From Marinomonas rhizomae (lineage in GTDB: Bacteria; Pseudomonadota; Gammaproteobacteria; Pseudomonadales; Marinomonadaceae): a stretch of DNA of 64,000 bases. The stretch covers positions 1-64,000 of the forward strand of contig NZ_QNSE01000008.1 in the NCBI RefSeq assembly GCF_003315485.1, in the 5' to 3' direction. Numbering within the stretch: position 1 is the first letter of the stretch; each line of letters opens with the position of its first letter. The notes under the pieces were generated by a model. That model saw only the letters and a program-made list of their open reading frames with translations. It ran no database searches and was not told where the DNA came from. The position numbers were made by a program, and so were the translations under genes. Positions 1 to 7,743 of the stretch are shown one piece after another.

Positions 1-91
1 CCACCTGATCCCATCCCGAACTCAGAAGTGAAAAGCGCCATCGCCGATGGTAGTGTGGGAGATCCCATGTGAGAGTAGGTCGTCGTCAAGC
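1..91 (+). rRNA. rrf: 5S ribosomal RNA, 3' part (partial, cut by window start)
   Basis: The first bases (ccacctgatcccatcccgaa) are the conserved 5S core that pairs across loops B and C. The helix around cgccatcgccgatggtag and the 3' gagagtaggtcgtcgtcaag tail are typical of gammaproteobacterial 5S rRNA. About the first 25 bases lie outside the window. The 3' end is set near base 91 by analogy with known 5S ends and could be off by a few bases. The rest of the rrn operon must lie to the left. Confidence 0.93.
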
Positions 92-104
92 TTTACATTA
101 AGAG

Positions 105-138
105 AAACCCCACATGACAATGTCATGTGGGGTTTTTT
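105..138 (+). terminator. Intrinsic terminator of the rrn operon
   Basis: A perfect 15-bp inverted repeat (aaaccccacatgaca / tgtcatgtggggttt) with a single-base centre ends in a run of six T. It starts about 14 bases after the 5S 3' end, as expected for the operon terminator. Confidence 0.9.
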
Positions 139-185
139 CGTTTAAGAGGGCTAACAACCCTTCCCACGTGTGGGGCTTTTATGAA

Positions 186-283
186 GGAACGCATGTGAGA
201 GTCCCGCAAGGGGATAAGCATAAGTCGTCGTCAAGCCTTATATTAAGAAGGCCCTGATAGGTCATCTTGTCAGGGCTTTTTTA
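186..283 (+). repeat. Degenerate echo of the 5S tail with a second terminator
   Basis: Bases 191-202 (gcatgtgagagt) and 222-240 (aagtcgtcgtcaagcctta) match the 3' tail of the 5S gene at 66-96, but about 19 unrelated bases separate the two blocks. The match runs on into the post-5S sequence (ttatattaagaag against tttacattaagag). A second hairpin follows at 251-276 (gccctga / tcagggc) with a T-run. This reads as the remnant of a duplicated or deleted 5S gene rather than a functional one, since the 5' two thirds are missing. Confidence 0.6.
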
Positions 284-1350
284 CGTCTGTTTTACGTCTG
301 AAGGAAAGCAAAAAAGAACATAGGGAGTAAACTTCCATGAAACCTCATCAAGAACCATACTGTCCTAGGAAGTATCTCCCGACATAACCATCCGACTAAT
401 AGGTGTGATTAAGTAAATGAAAATTTTAAAAAAGCTAGATTATGTCCTATGTTTTTTAATTAAGTACATTTTATGATTTTCTCTTGCATAAACTGATTAT
501 CTTCGATAGATTCTTATTTAGACAGAGGGTGAATGGATTTACCTATGCCTCCAGGATGGAGGCTCTGTCTCTACTAGGACGAATTAAGCTGCATGGATGC
601 AGCGGAAAACTTTTCACATCGCTAAACTCTTACTTCTTTTCATTATTTTTTATTCGACTGTTGAGCATTTTGTTCCTTTGTATTTCAATAGGCTGGTCAC
701 AAGTTACAATATTCTAGATGTTACTATGAGAGGCTAAATGTTCTTGAATGGACAGCCTTCATTTATGTAGGAACACTTTCTTTGGTGTTATGTGACACTT
801 AAGAGCTTGAGTATGTTTATTTAGAGACTTCACGGCTTCCTCAAAGAAAAATTCGCATCGATAGCGTTGTTGTCCCAGATGTTATCTGATGTTTAAGTGT
901 AGATTTTTTATAAAAGGGCTCTTTTCTAGAGGTTGTGGGAGAGGCTATTATTGATGCGTTTTAGGTAATTAATACAAATTTAATGGAATTTACCTAATAC
1001 AAATACAGAATCTAAATGTTTTTATATATTTTATTTGGCATCTTTTATAGGGTTGATATCTTGAAAAAATCTTATAATACAAATAGATAGAAGGGGTAAT
1101 ATGTATATAGCTGATTTTAATTTGGCTGATGTTGAAAAATTTATGTAGAACATGATTGACCCGGCGACTCAAAGCGGACTACAATCAAGTTCGTTTAAAA
1201 GAGTTGGCAATATTTATGTCCAGAGTTGCGAATATTACGTCATGTATGTTCGGTCCTGTTAAGTCATAAGTAATACCGAGTTTTTTTAGCACTATAACGT
1301 AGATGATATACATCTTCGTATAAATTAACTTAACCTACAGGATAACAGAC
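284..1350. other. About 1-kb gene-poor, AT-rich region after the rrn operon
   Basis: No convincing coding region is visible on either strand. The only open frames are under 80 codons, begin with TTG or lack a ribosome-binding site, and resemble no family I know. The right end presumably holds the promoter and long leader of the downstream cold-shock gene. One short interrupted frame with a good ribosome-binding site is listed separately. Confidence 0.6.
1101..1262 (+). pseudogene. Possible small gene broken by an in-frame amber codon
   Basis: An ATG at 1101 is preceded at suitable distance by aagggg, and a perfect TATAAT lies about 25 bases upstream at 1073-1078. The frame runs 15 codons (MYIADFNLADVEKFM) to TAG at 1146. 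It then stays open in the same frame for another 37 codons to TAA at 1260, giving a peptide that starts NMIDPATQSG. It could be a 53-residue gene with one nonsense mutation, a 15-residue peptide, or chance. I do not recognise the sequence. Confidence 0.25.
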
Positions 1351-1560
1351 ATGTCTGACGTAGTAACTGGTACAGTAAAATTTTTCAACGAAACTAAAGG
1401 TTTCGGTTTCATCACTCAGGATCAAGGTCCTGATGTTTTTGTTCATTTCTCTGCAATCAACACTTCTGGCTTCAAAACTTTGGCTGAAGGCCAAAAAGTT
1501 GAATTCCAAGTAGCTCAAGGCAAAAAAGGCCCTGAAGCTCAAAACGTTACACCTCTATAA
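1351..1560 (+). CDS. Cold-shock protein, CspA family
   Basis: A 69-residue single cold-shock domain, the usual size of CspA-type RNA chaperones, which bind single-stranded RNA or DNA and melt mRNA structure. Both nucleic-acid-binding motifs are present: RNP1 as KGFGFI at residues 16-21 and RNP2 as VFVHF at about 29-33. The leading GTVKFFN is also typical. The ATG follows an AGGA-type ribosome-binding site. The long non-coding stretch upstream fits the long 5' leaders that control csp genes post-transcriptionally, although I cannot place the transcription start. The gene is monocistronic, with a terminator just downstream. The family is certain; which Csp paralogue it is cannot be told. Confidence 0.95.
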   Translation: MSDVVTGTVKFFNETKGFGFITQDQGPDVFVHFSAINTSGFKTLAEGQKVEFQVAQGKKGPEAQNVTPL

Positions 1561-1569
1561 TGTAACGTT

Positions 1570-1587
1570 GCTGAGAATATTCTCAGC
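1570..1587. repeat. Perfect 18-bp palindrome after the cold-shock gene
   Basis: gctgagaatattctcagc is a perfect palindrome 10 bases after the stop codon. It has no T-run of its own and lies just before the terminator hairpin. It may stabilise the mRNA 3' end or be a protein site. Confidence 0.5.
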
Positions 1588-1601
1588 AGTGCGAATGCTA
1601 A

Positions 1602-1629
1602 AAAGCGACTTTAAAAGTCGCTTTTTTTG
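1602..1629 (+). terminator. Intrinsic terminator of the cold-shock gene
   Basis: The stem agcgact / agtcgct has a 5-base loop and is followed by seven T. Flanking A and T runs extend the stem. Confidence 0.85.
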
Positions 1630-1703
1630 TTTTTGTAGGTTGTGATTTTTATAATACCTAAGTTTGACCAAATTTATTTTTGTTAGTAAATAAGGAGGTT
1701 CTA

Positions 1704-2249
1704 ATGGCTACGAAGTCTTTACAAGAGCAGCTATTAGGTGCTGGGCTTGTTGATAAGAAGAAAGTTAAGAAATTAAAAGCTGAATCTTTACAGCTCAAGC
1801 AGAAAATTAAAAAAGGTAAGGTTACAGCGTCAGGTGATGATGATCGCCGGGAAGAGCTGAAACGTCAAAGGGAAGAGAAGGCTGAGAGAGATAGAGTATT
1901 AAACATGGAGCGGCAGAAGCTTGCTGAGCAAAAAGCTGTCCATGGTCAAATTCGTCAGATGATTGAGCAAAACCGTGTTCGAAAACAAGATGGAGACATC
2001 GCTTATCATTTTACTGACAATAAAAAAGTAAAGCAGTTGTATATAAGCCAATCGATGCACGATGATCTGAGTCGTGGGCGTTTGGCTATAGTAAGGCTTG
2101 ATGAGCTATATGAGATTCTCCCTGAGCCTGTAGCGGTCAAGATTAGTGAACGTGATTCTTCCTATATACTTGTTTGTAATAATCGAGTAGAGAGTATTGA
2201 GGATGATCCGTATGCAGACTTTCAAATTCCTGATGATTTGATGTGGTAA
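1704..2249 (+). CDS. DUF2058 protein (YaiL-like)
   Basis: A 181-residue, highly charged protein of the DUF2058/YaiL family, whose biochemical role is not established; E. coli YaiL is described only as a nucleoprotein-associated or polysaccharide-associated protein. The N-terminus (MATKSLQEQLLGAGLVDKKK) is the family signature. Residues about 20-90 are a Lys/Arg/Glu/Gln-rich helical stretch, probably a coiled coil, followed by a small alpha/beta C-terminal part. The ATG at 1704 is chosen because taaggaggt lies just before it; an upstream TTG in frame has no such site. It is a single gene followed by a hairpin. Confidence 0.85.
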   Translation: MATKSLQEQLLGAGLVDKKKVKKLKAESLQLKQKIKKGKVTASGDDDRREELKRQREEKAERDRVLNMERQKLAEQKAVHGQIRQMIEQNRVRKQDGDIAYHFTDNKKVKQLYISQSMHDDLSRGRLAIVRLDELYEILPEPVAVKISERDSSYILVCNNRVESIEDDPYADFQIPDDLMW

Positions 2250-2260
2250 CTGCTGTTTTG

Positions 2261-2286
2261 ATAAGAGGGTTCTCTAACCCTCTTAT
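2261..2286 (+). terminator. Hairpin after the DUF2058 gene
   Basis: A perfect 11-bp stem (ataagagggtt / aaccctcttat) with a 4-base loop starts 12 bases after the stop codon. It lacks a strong T-run, so it may be a weak terminator or an mRNA-stabilising hairpin. Confidence 0.5.
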
Positions 2287-2649
2287 AGTTTGAATATTGG
2301 TCGCTTTTTATTTTTCCTACAGTCTAAACTGTCTGTTTTATCCTTGATAAAGCATTTGGTTGACGCTTTATTTTCATATAATAGGCTTTTTTTTACATTT
2401 ATGTGCACATTGATCTCATTTTAAAAACACTAACTATTTGTTTTTTAATGATTTTTTTATTTTTTTATTCTTTACTTTCTCCTTTTTGTTTGTATATTTC
2501 AAAAAAAAAGCACACATAGTGAATACTTGATGCAACTAACTTGCGGGTGGTTGTCTATTCCTGTGAAATGTTTAGATTGTTTGACTGTTGCTTGCACATA
2601 TCAAGCGCCTACAAGAAAAAGCGTACAAACATTTAAAAGGGAAACGAGA
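2287..2649. other. AT-rich intergenic leader upstream of the porin gene
   Basis: About 360 bases with long T and A runs, for example around 2380-2470, and no gene. An open frame extends upstream of the porin start to 2527, but its 41 extra residues precede an intact signal peptide, so I treat this stretch as 5' leader. I could not place a convincing promoter. Confidence 0.5.
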
Positions 2650-3555
2650 ATGAAAAAATCGATTATTGCTATTGCTGTATCAAGTGCGGCACTTGCTTCT
2701 GTATCTTCTTATGCTGCTGAAGGTTCTACTGTAGATGTTTACGGTAATATTCAGTACGCGTACACAGATAATGATGCTGGATCAGATTTTGAAGATAATG
2801 GTTCAACATTTGGGTTTAAAGGCGAAACCAAGATTGATCAAGATCTAACAGCTTTCTTCAAATATGAGCTTGAAGCTGATGCTGATGAAAAAAATGGCGA
2901 TGTTAGCGTTGGCATTGACCAGGCGTTTGTTGGTCTAAAAGGTAACTTCGGTAAAGTTCAAGTAGGTACGTTCGATAGTATCTATAACAATGCTATTCAA
3001 GATTCTGTAGATCAGTTTGAGAACTTGGAATTCTCTTCTAACGATACTACAACTGAAGGCGATACTATTGCTTACTTCTCACCTTCTTTTAATGGTCTAG
3101 AGATTCAAGCATCTGCTCAAGTTAAAGGATCTGACAACACTAATGATGGAACAGCTGTAACACTTGTAGGTAAATACAGTGTTGATGCTTTGACTGTTGC
3201 TCTAGGTTACGATTCTCTTGAGAATGATCAAGCTGATGATGAAAACACTATCGGTTTGAATGTTGGTTACCAAGTGATGCCTGCATTGAATCTGAGTGCA
3301 AAATTTGAAACTACTAAAGATGCTGAAGATCGAGTTGGTCTAGCTGCTCGTTACGGTTACGGCGCTGGTGATGTTTACGCTTCTGCACAAGTTATCTCTC
3401 CAGATGCTGGTGATGAATACAACGAGTTTGGTGCTGGCGTAACATACAGCTTAGCGTCAAATGTTTATGTATACGGCGAAGTAGCTAGCATTGAAGCTAG
3501 CTCTACTGCTGATGCAGACACTCAAACAGCTGTTGGTGTTTACTACGGTTTCTAA
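2650..3555 (+). CDS. Gram-negative general porin
   Basis: A 301-residue outer-membrane beta-barrel, a little shorter than the usual 16-strand trimeric porins (about 330-380). The N-terminus is a clear Sec signal peptide (MKKSIIAIAVSSAAL, cleavage probably after SSYA). The mature start DVYGNIQYAYTDND matches the first strand of the Porin_4/OmpC-like family. Alternating aromatic strands and acidic turns follow, and the last residue is Phe (GVYYGF), the signal recognised by the BAM complex. The ATG at 2650 is preceded by a purine-rich site and gives the right signal peptide. Substrate selectivity cannot be read from the sequence; the many acidic loop residues would suit a marine, cation-rich setting (inference). 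Confidence 0.9.
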   Translation: MKKSIIAIAVSSAALASVSSYAAEGSTVDVYGNIQYAYTDNDAGSDFEDNGSTFGFKGETKIDQDLTAFFKYELEADADEKNGDVSVGIDQAFVGLKGNFGKVQVGTFDSIYNNAIQDSVDQFENLEFSSNDTTTEGDTIAYFSPSFNGLEIQASAQVKGSDNTNDGTAVTLVGKYSVDALTVALGYDSLENDQADDENTIGLNVGYQVMPALNLSAKFETTKDAEDRVGLAARYGYGAGDVYASAQVISPDAGDEYNEFGAGVTYSLASNVYVYGEVASIEASSTADADTQTAVGVYYGF

Positions 3556-3585
3556 GATCTCCTTATAGTTGATTTTATTTACTCT

Positions 3586-3625
3586 AAGGCTCCTGCTATT
3601 TAATAAAGTAGGAGCCTTATGTTAA
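3586..3625 (+). terminator. Terminator-like hairpin of the porin gene
   Basis: The stem aaggctcct / aggagcctt encloses a 15-base loop about 30 bases after the porin stop. The T-run after it is short, so the call is moderate. Confidence 0.6.
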
Positions 3626-3805
3626 GCAAGATCATTCAAGGTTCCATATTTCTTCTCTTGTAGGCAGACTGTTGGAACATTTTGGCACTTGGTGGAAACA
3701 TCAGGTGCTTTTTTTATTACAAGCTTTTCTACTTGATCTTACAAATACTTGATTGTTATTTGATCAAACCGTTACACTGAAGTTTTCCTTTGATTGGCGG
3801 TTGTT

Positions 3806-4444
3806 ATGCTTAATATGGACTTTGCCCAAGCTGTGTTTATCAATACAAATAAACTTGATTGGGTAGCAAGTCCCATGTCTGGAGTTTTTCGAAAGCCTTT
3901 GGCTCGAGAAGATGCGGAACGAGGCCATGCAACGAGTTTGGTTAAATATGAATCTGGCTCGGTATTTCGTCCCCACCCACATCCTTTAGGAGAAGAAATA
4001 TTTGTTTTAAGTGGTGTTTTTTCTGATGAGAAAGGCGACTTTAAAGCTGGGAGCTATTTTAGAAACCCTCCTGGAAGTAGTCATGCACCTCATAGTCATG
4101 ATGGTTGCTTTCTATTTGTTAAGTTGCATCAGTTTCAATCCTCCGATTTAAATCAAGTTTATATCGATACTCCTACAATTTGGTCATCCACACTATCTGA
4201 AATTCTTCCGCTTTATGAATTTGGTATGGAGCGAGTCTGGTTTGTTCGTATTCAGAATGGTGAAGATATACTGCGTGAATTGGACTTACCTGCTTCTGTT
4301 GAGTTATTTGTTATATCGGGGCAGGCTGAGTACGGGAGTCTTAAAATATCTTCTGGTGCGTGGCTACGTGAGCCTAGGTTCGAGTTAGACCATTGGACAG
4401 TGCCATCAAGTTGCTTTATTTGGTTAAAGTCAGGCCACTTTTAA
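3806..4444 (+). CDS. ChrR-like cupin-domain protein (orphan)
   Basis: About 212 residues with two cupin-like halves. The first (about residues 45-115) carries the metal-binding pattern HPHPLGEE and HAPHSHDG, the His/Glu set of the ChrR C-terminal anti-sigma cupin. The second (about 155-212) is a weaker cupin without the histidines. Classical ChrR has an N-terminal zinc-binding anti-sigma domain and sits beside an ECF sigma gene. Neither is present here, so it is more likely a stand-alone metal-binding cupin or sensor than an anti-sigma factor. The start is uncertain: TTG at 3794 and ATG at 3806 or 3815 are all in frame with weak ribosome-binding sites. The next gene follows after 27 bases, so the two may be co-transcribed. 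Confidence 0.75.
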   Translation: MLNMDFAQAVFINTNKLDWVASPMSGVFRKPLAREDAERGHATSLVKYESGSVFRPHPHPLGEEIFVLSGVFSDEKGDFKAGSYFRNPPGSSHAPHSHDGCFLFVKLHQFQSSDLNQVYIDTPTIWSSTLSEILPLYEFGMERVWFVRIQNGEDILRELDLPASVELFVISGQAEYGSLKISSGAWLREPRFELDHWTVPSSCFIWLKSGHF

Positions 4445-4471
4445 ATATTCCTATTCTTTATTGAGGCTTAA

Positions 4472-5179
4472 ATGAAAAATATTGTATCCGAGCAATCTAG
4501 GGTTTATTTACCCATTGCTGAAAGTGATCAAGTCTACCCGGTTGGTCGAGTTTTTTGTGTTGGCCGTAATTACGCAGAACATTCAAAAGAAATGGGCGAT
4601 GACCCAGAAAGAGATCCTCCATTCTTTTTTGTAAAAGATGCTTCTAGTGTTGTACCTTCTGCATTTTCTGAAGTCACTCATATTACTTACCCTATGGCTA
4701 CCTCACAATTCGAATATGAAGTGGAGCTTGTTGTAGCGTTAGGGAGAGGCGGTCGTAGTCTGTCCTTGCAACAGGCTGGGGAAGCGGTTCTTGGTTATGC
4801 TGTAGGTTTGGATATGACGCGTCGAGATCTTCAAGCGCAGGCGAAAAAAAAGGGACGCCCATGGGAGGTTGGTAAATCATTTGATGAGTCTGCGCCAATC
4901 AGTCCTATTTTGTTAAAAACAGATGTTCTTGTTGATAGTATTTCCAAAGGGGAAATTGGCTTAAAAGTAAATAACGAGCTTAAACAGATTAGTAAGATAG
5001 CTAATTTAACTTGGTCAATTGAAGAAGTCATTTGTAAGCTTTCCGAAGTGTTTGAGTTACGACCTGGTGACTTAATAATGACAGGTACGCCTGAAAATGT
5101 AGGGGCTGTTGTGGTTGGAGATGAAATGCAAGCGTGGGTTGAGCATTTAGGGGAAATTAAGGTAAGTGTTACTGGTTAA
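4472..5179 (+). CDS. Fumarylacetoacetate hydrolase family protein
   Basis: A 235-residue single-domain FAH-family protein, similar in size to YcgM/acylpyruvase and 2-hydroxyhepta-2,4-diene-1,7-dioate isomerase types. These are Mg2+-dependent enzymes that cleave or isomerise C-C bonds in acylpyruvates. The opening FCVGRNYAEHSKEM, the acidic metal-ligand strand FEYEVELVVALG (about residues 75-86) and GLDMTRRDLQ followed by the lysine-rich WEVGKSFDESAPI segment are hallmarks of the family, as is the C-terminal GDLIMTGTPENVG. No aromatic-degradation genes lie nearby, so the substrate is unknown; a housekeeping acylpyruvase or oxaloacetate-handling role is only inferred. Its 3' end overlaps the convergent DTW gene by 11 bases. 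Confidence 0.88.
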   Translation: MKNIVSEQSRVYLPIAESDQVYPVGRVFCVGRNYAEHSKEMGDDPERDPPFFFVKDASSVVPSAFSEVTHITYPMATSQFEYEVELVVALGRGGRSLSLQQAGEAVLGYAVGLDMTRRDLQAQAKKKGRPWEVGKSFDESAPISPILLKTDVLVDSISKGEIGLKVNNELKQISKIANLTWSIEEVICKLSEVFELRPGDLIMTGTPENVGAVVVGDEMQAWVEHLGEIKVSVTG

Positions 5180-5639
5180 ACTCAATGAATTTATTGGATA
5201 GTAGGGGGGCTGCTGAATGTTTATATTTCGCTAATAAGTGAATAGTAACTTCAGCAGTACAAAGACCAATATTTTTTTGATTACGACGTTTGCTGTATGC
5301 TGATTCTACGCCTTGAATTTCATAATGCTTAAATTTTTGTAGATAGGGCGATTTGTTGTATATTTTTCGGGCTTGTTGCCAAGTGCCATCAATAATAATG
5401 ATGTTGTGAATTGACTGTGTCATATCATCACAGAATCTCTGCTGTTCATTTTCACATAGATAAATAAGTAATGTGTTGCTAGGTGGTAATTTCAATATAT
5501 CTGCGTTTGGTGAAACTCTAGACCACACGATGATTTCGCACTCATCACTCAGAATGTCTTTTACTAGTTTTCCTGTTCCAGAAGCTTTTTTGAGTTCTTC
5601 GCTGTGTGTTATTAGCCAGATTTTCACTGATATCTTCAC
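5169..5639 (-). CDS. DTW-domain protein, probable tRNA-uridine aminocarboxypropyltransferase
   Basis: A 156-residue protein of the DTW family (TapT/YfiP-like SPOUT-class enzymes that transfer the aminocarboxypropyl group of SAM to a uridine in tRNA, giving acp3U). The defining motif is seen as IIIDGTWQQARKIYNKSPYL at about residues 81-100, and LCTAEV near 125-130 fits the C-terminal SAM-binding part. It lacks the N-terminal cysteine cluster found in longer members (YfiP is about 230 residues), so it belongs to a compact subtype and its exact activity is unproven. It is convergent with, and overlaps, the FAH-family gene. Confidence 0.8.
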   Translation of the reverse strand: MKISVKIWLITHSEELKKASGTGKLVKDILSDECEIIVWSRVSPNADILKLPPSNTLLIYLCENEQQRFCDDMTQSIHNIIIIDGTWQQARKIYNKSPYLQKFKHYEIQGVESAYSKRRNQKNIGLCTAEVTIHLLAKYKHSAAPLLSNKFIEFNQ

Positions 5640-5747
5640 TATCGATAAATAGGCAATTATACCGATTTCTAAATGAACTAGAATACAAAAAAACTTGATG
5701 ACAGCACTGTTAAAAGTGAACTGTCATCAGGTGTCTATAACAGTGTA

Positions 5748-6959
5748 TTATTCTTTGCCGATAGAGCCTATTTTATGGATTGATAAATCAGCACCGTTAA
5801 ACTCATCCTCTTCACTCAGGCGTAACCCGCTGACCGACTTAACTATGCCATAAACAATAAACCCACTTAGTGTTGCAATCACAATACCGCCTAAGCTTCC
5901 TAAGAGTTGAGAGTAGAAGCTAACACCACCTAATCCACCCAGTGATTCAGATCCGAAAATACCAGCGGCAATGCCTCCCCAAGCGCCACAAACACCATGA
6001 AGTGGCCAAACACCAAGAACATCATCTGTGTGTTTTAACTTTTGCTGGATAACAGTGAAGAGTGTGGTAAATATTGCACCAGCAAATGCACCTGTTGCTA
6101 AAGCGCCAATAGGGTGCATGATGTCGGAGCCTGCGCAGATAGCCACTAAGCCAGCTAATGGACCATTATGGATAAAACCAGGGTCGTTCTTCCCAAACAG
6201 CATAGCAGTGATTATACCGCCTACCATAGCCATTAATGAGTTTACAGCGACTAAACCACTTACGCCATCTAGCGTTTGTGCTGACATAACATTAAAGCCA
6301 AACCAGCCTATGCAAAGTATCCAAGCCCCTAAAGCCAAAAATGGAATGTTTGACGGGGCAAACGCGACTAACTTTCCATGTTTAAAACGGCCACGGCGCG
6401 TGCCAAGCAAAACGATGGCGGCAAGAGCAACCCAACCGCCGAAAGCGTGGACAACAACAGAGCCTGCAAAATCATGGAAAGGGGCTCCATAACGTTTTGT
6501 TAGCCAATCTTGAAGGCCGTAATTGCCATTCCACACAATGCCTTCAAAAAGTGGATAGGCAATGCCAACAATCACTGCGGCTGAGATGAGCATAGGGTAA
6601 AACTTAGCGCGCTCAGCGACACCTCCAGAAATGATGGCTGGGATTGCGGCAGCAAAGGTCATGAGGAAGAAAAACTTCACTAAGCTATAACCATGTTCCT
6701 GTGATAGTACGGCGGCACTATCAAAAAAATTGATCCCATAAGCAATCTGGTAGCCAATAAAAAAATAAACGAGCGCTGAAATCGCAAAGTCGGTCATTAT
6801 TTTGACTAACGCATTCACTTGATTTTTATGTCTTACTGTTCCTACTTCTAGAAAGGCGAATCCTGCATGCATGGCAAACACCATGATGGCGCCAAGTAAA
6901 ATGAAAAGTGTGTTTGAACTTGAAACTAACATTTCTACTGCACTGTTTGTGGGTGTCAC
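5748..6959 (-). CDS. amt: Ammonium transporter Amt
   Basis: A 403-residue polytopic inner-membrane protein with about 11 transmembrane helices, the normal Amt/AmtB length. It moves ammonium into the cell under nitrogen limitation. Family marks include FAGSVVVHAFGGW with the first pore histidine, WPLHGVCGAWGG with the second, and the C-terminal LSEEDEFNGADLSIHKIG that contacts PII proteins. The GTG start at 6959 is supported by AGGAG seven bases upstream. No signal peptide like that of E. coli AmtB is evident. The usual partner glnK is absent from both sides. A sigma-54-type promoter upstream implies control by NtrC-like regulation. Confidence 0.95.
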   Translation of the reverse strand: MTPTNSAVEMLVSSSNTLFILLGAIMVFAMHAGFAFLEVGTVRHKNQVNALVKIMTDFAISALVYFFIGYQIAYGINFFDSAAVLSQEHGYSLVKFFFLMTFAAAIPAIISGGVAERAKFYPMLISAAVIVGIAYPLFEGIVWNGNYGLQDWLTKRYGAPFHDFAGSVVVHAFGGWVALAAIVLLGTRRGRFKHGKLVAFAPSNIPFLALGAWILCIGWFGFNVMSAQTLDGVSGLVAVNSLMAMVGGIITAMLFGKNDPGFIHNGPLAGLVAICAGSDIMHPIGALATGAFAGAIFTTLFTVIQQKLKHTDDVLGVWPLHGVCGAWGGIAAGIFGSESLGGLGGVSFYSQLLGSLGGIVIATLSGFIVYGIVKSVSGLRLSEEDEFNGADLSIHKIGSIGKE

Positions 6960-7073
6960 TGGTGGCTCCTAACGTTTTTTTGCACCGAAAAGGTTTGCCA
7001 TTATCCATAATCGCTCTTTTTTGGGGCTTTATTGGTTTTTTTGATTGTTTAATTTAAGATTCGTCTAAGGCTA

Positions 7074-7089
7074 AGCAATAACCGTTCCA
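7074..7089 (-). promoter_or_regulatory. Sigma-54 (RpoN) type promoter of amt
   Basis: Read on the minus strand the site is TGGAACGGTTATTGCT. It differs from the consensus TGGCACG-N4-TTGCW at one position only (C to A), and the GG and GC dinucleotides have the required 10-base gap. It points toward amt and would give a leader of roughly 100 bases. Nitrogen-regulated amt genes commonly use such promoters. Confidence 0.75.
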
Positions 7090-7093
7090 TTTA

Positions 7094-7150
7094 TGCCTTT
7101 ATTTGGTGCTGTTGAGTGAAATTGAGAAGGTCGTGCACTGTTTTGGTAAT
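7094..7150 (-). promoter_or_regulatory. Possible NtrC binding sites upstream of the amt promoter
   Basis: Two 17-base stretches, 7094-7110 (tgcctttatttggtgct) and 7134-7150 (tgcactgttttggtaat), keep the spacing of the NtrC dyad TGCAC-N5-TGGTGCA, but each has only one good half. Their centres are 40 bp apart. The nearer one sits unusually close to the promoter. Suggestive only. Confidence 0.35.
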
Positions 7151-7417
7151 GGGGCTTGGTGTGACGTTATTGTATTTAGCTCACTTGCTAATATTGATTA
7201 TATTTAATTTGATTATTCTTACCTTTTTTAACAATACTTATTTTTGAGCTACTTTCTATTTTTTTATTAAAAACTTATTATCAATTAGTTAACGTGTTTT
7301 TAAACGGTTATTATTAGCTTAATGCGTTTAACATTCAGGTATTTATTGAAGTTTGATTACTTTTAGTATGGTTAAAAGATTACTCAATTAAGAGCAACAT
7401 AAAAAAATGAGGTTGTT

Positions 7418-7630
7418 ATGTCGGATCAGTTAGTGTCAGGTATTGTTAAGTGGTTTAATGATGAGAAAGGGTTTGGTTTTATTGAGCGTGAAGGTGGGGC
7501 AGATGTTTTTGTTCATTTTCGTTCTATCAATGGAACGGGCCGTCGAACCCTACAAGAAGGTCAAAAAGTAACGTTCGAAGTGACTCAAGGGCAAAAAGGT
7601 CTTCAGGCTGAGAATGTTACCCCAGTCTAG
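7418..7630 (+). CDS. Cold-shock-domain protein, CspA family (second copy)
   Basis: A 70-residue cold-shock domain, paralogous to the one near the left end and differing mainly in a more basic surface ([17 protein letters not shown]). RNP1 (KGFGFI) and RNP2 (VFVHF) are intact, so it should bind single-stranded nucleic acid. A GAGG ribosome-binding site precedes the ATG. It stands alone, divergent from amt, with a long AT-rich leader and a terminator after it. Whether it is cold-induced or constitutive cannot be judged. Confidence 0.94.
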   Translation: MSDQLVSGIVKWFNDEKGFGFIEREGGADVFVHFRSINGTGRRTLQEGQKVTFEVTQGQKGLQAENVTPV

Positions 7631-7648
7631 TTAAGCTTTTGATAGATC

Positions 7649-7714
7649 AAAAAAACCATGCGCGTGAATTTCTTATTTTGGATGAGATGTTTATGAGGGG
7701 CATGGTTTTTTTAT
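7649..7714 (+). terminator. Long-loop terminator of the second cold-shock gene
   Basis: A 13-bp perfect stem (aaaaaaaccatgc / gcatggttttttt) encloses a loop of about 38 bases and ends in seven T. The loop is long for an intrinsic terminator, but the stem is perfect and correctly placed. Confidence 0.6.
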
Positions 7715-7743
7715 GTGTGTTTTGTTTTAAATAGGAGGTTGCT

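Larger units (their letters stand above)
6971..7417. other. Intergenic regulatory region between amt and the second cold-shock gene
   Basis: About 450 bases between two divergent genes with no coding region. It holds the sigma-54-type promoter and possible NtrC sites for amt (listed separately). On the right is a very AT-rich stretch (7190-7410) that is probably the promoter and leader of the cold-shock gene. Confidence 0.6.

Noticed and set aside
484..717. Open frame of 77 codons starting at TTG in the gap after the rrn operon
   Set aside because: No ribosome-binding site, composition unlike neighbouring genes, ends in hydrophobic residues with no recognisable family. Treated as chance.
2527..2649. 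N-terminal extension of the porin frame
   Set aside because: The upstream ATG lacks a ribosome-binding site and would bury a perfect signal peptide 41 residues inside the protein.
6028..6492. Open frame of 154 codons on the plus strand inside amt
   Set aside because: It is antisense to the conserved amt sequence, rich in Pro/Ala and Thr as expected for a reverse-complement shadow, and has no family resemblance.
6975..7005. Second sigma-54-like match right before amt (TGGCA ... TGCA on the minus strand)
   Set aside because: The GG and GC pairs are 16 rather than 12 positions apart, which sigma-54 does not tolerate.
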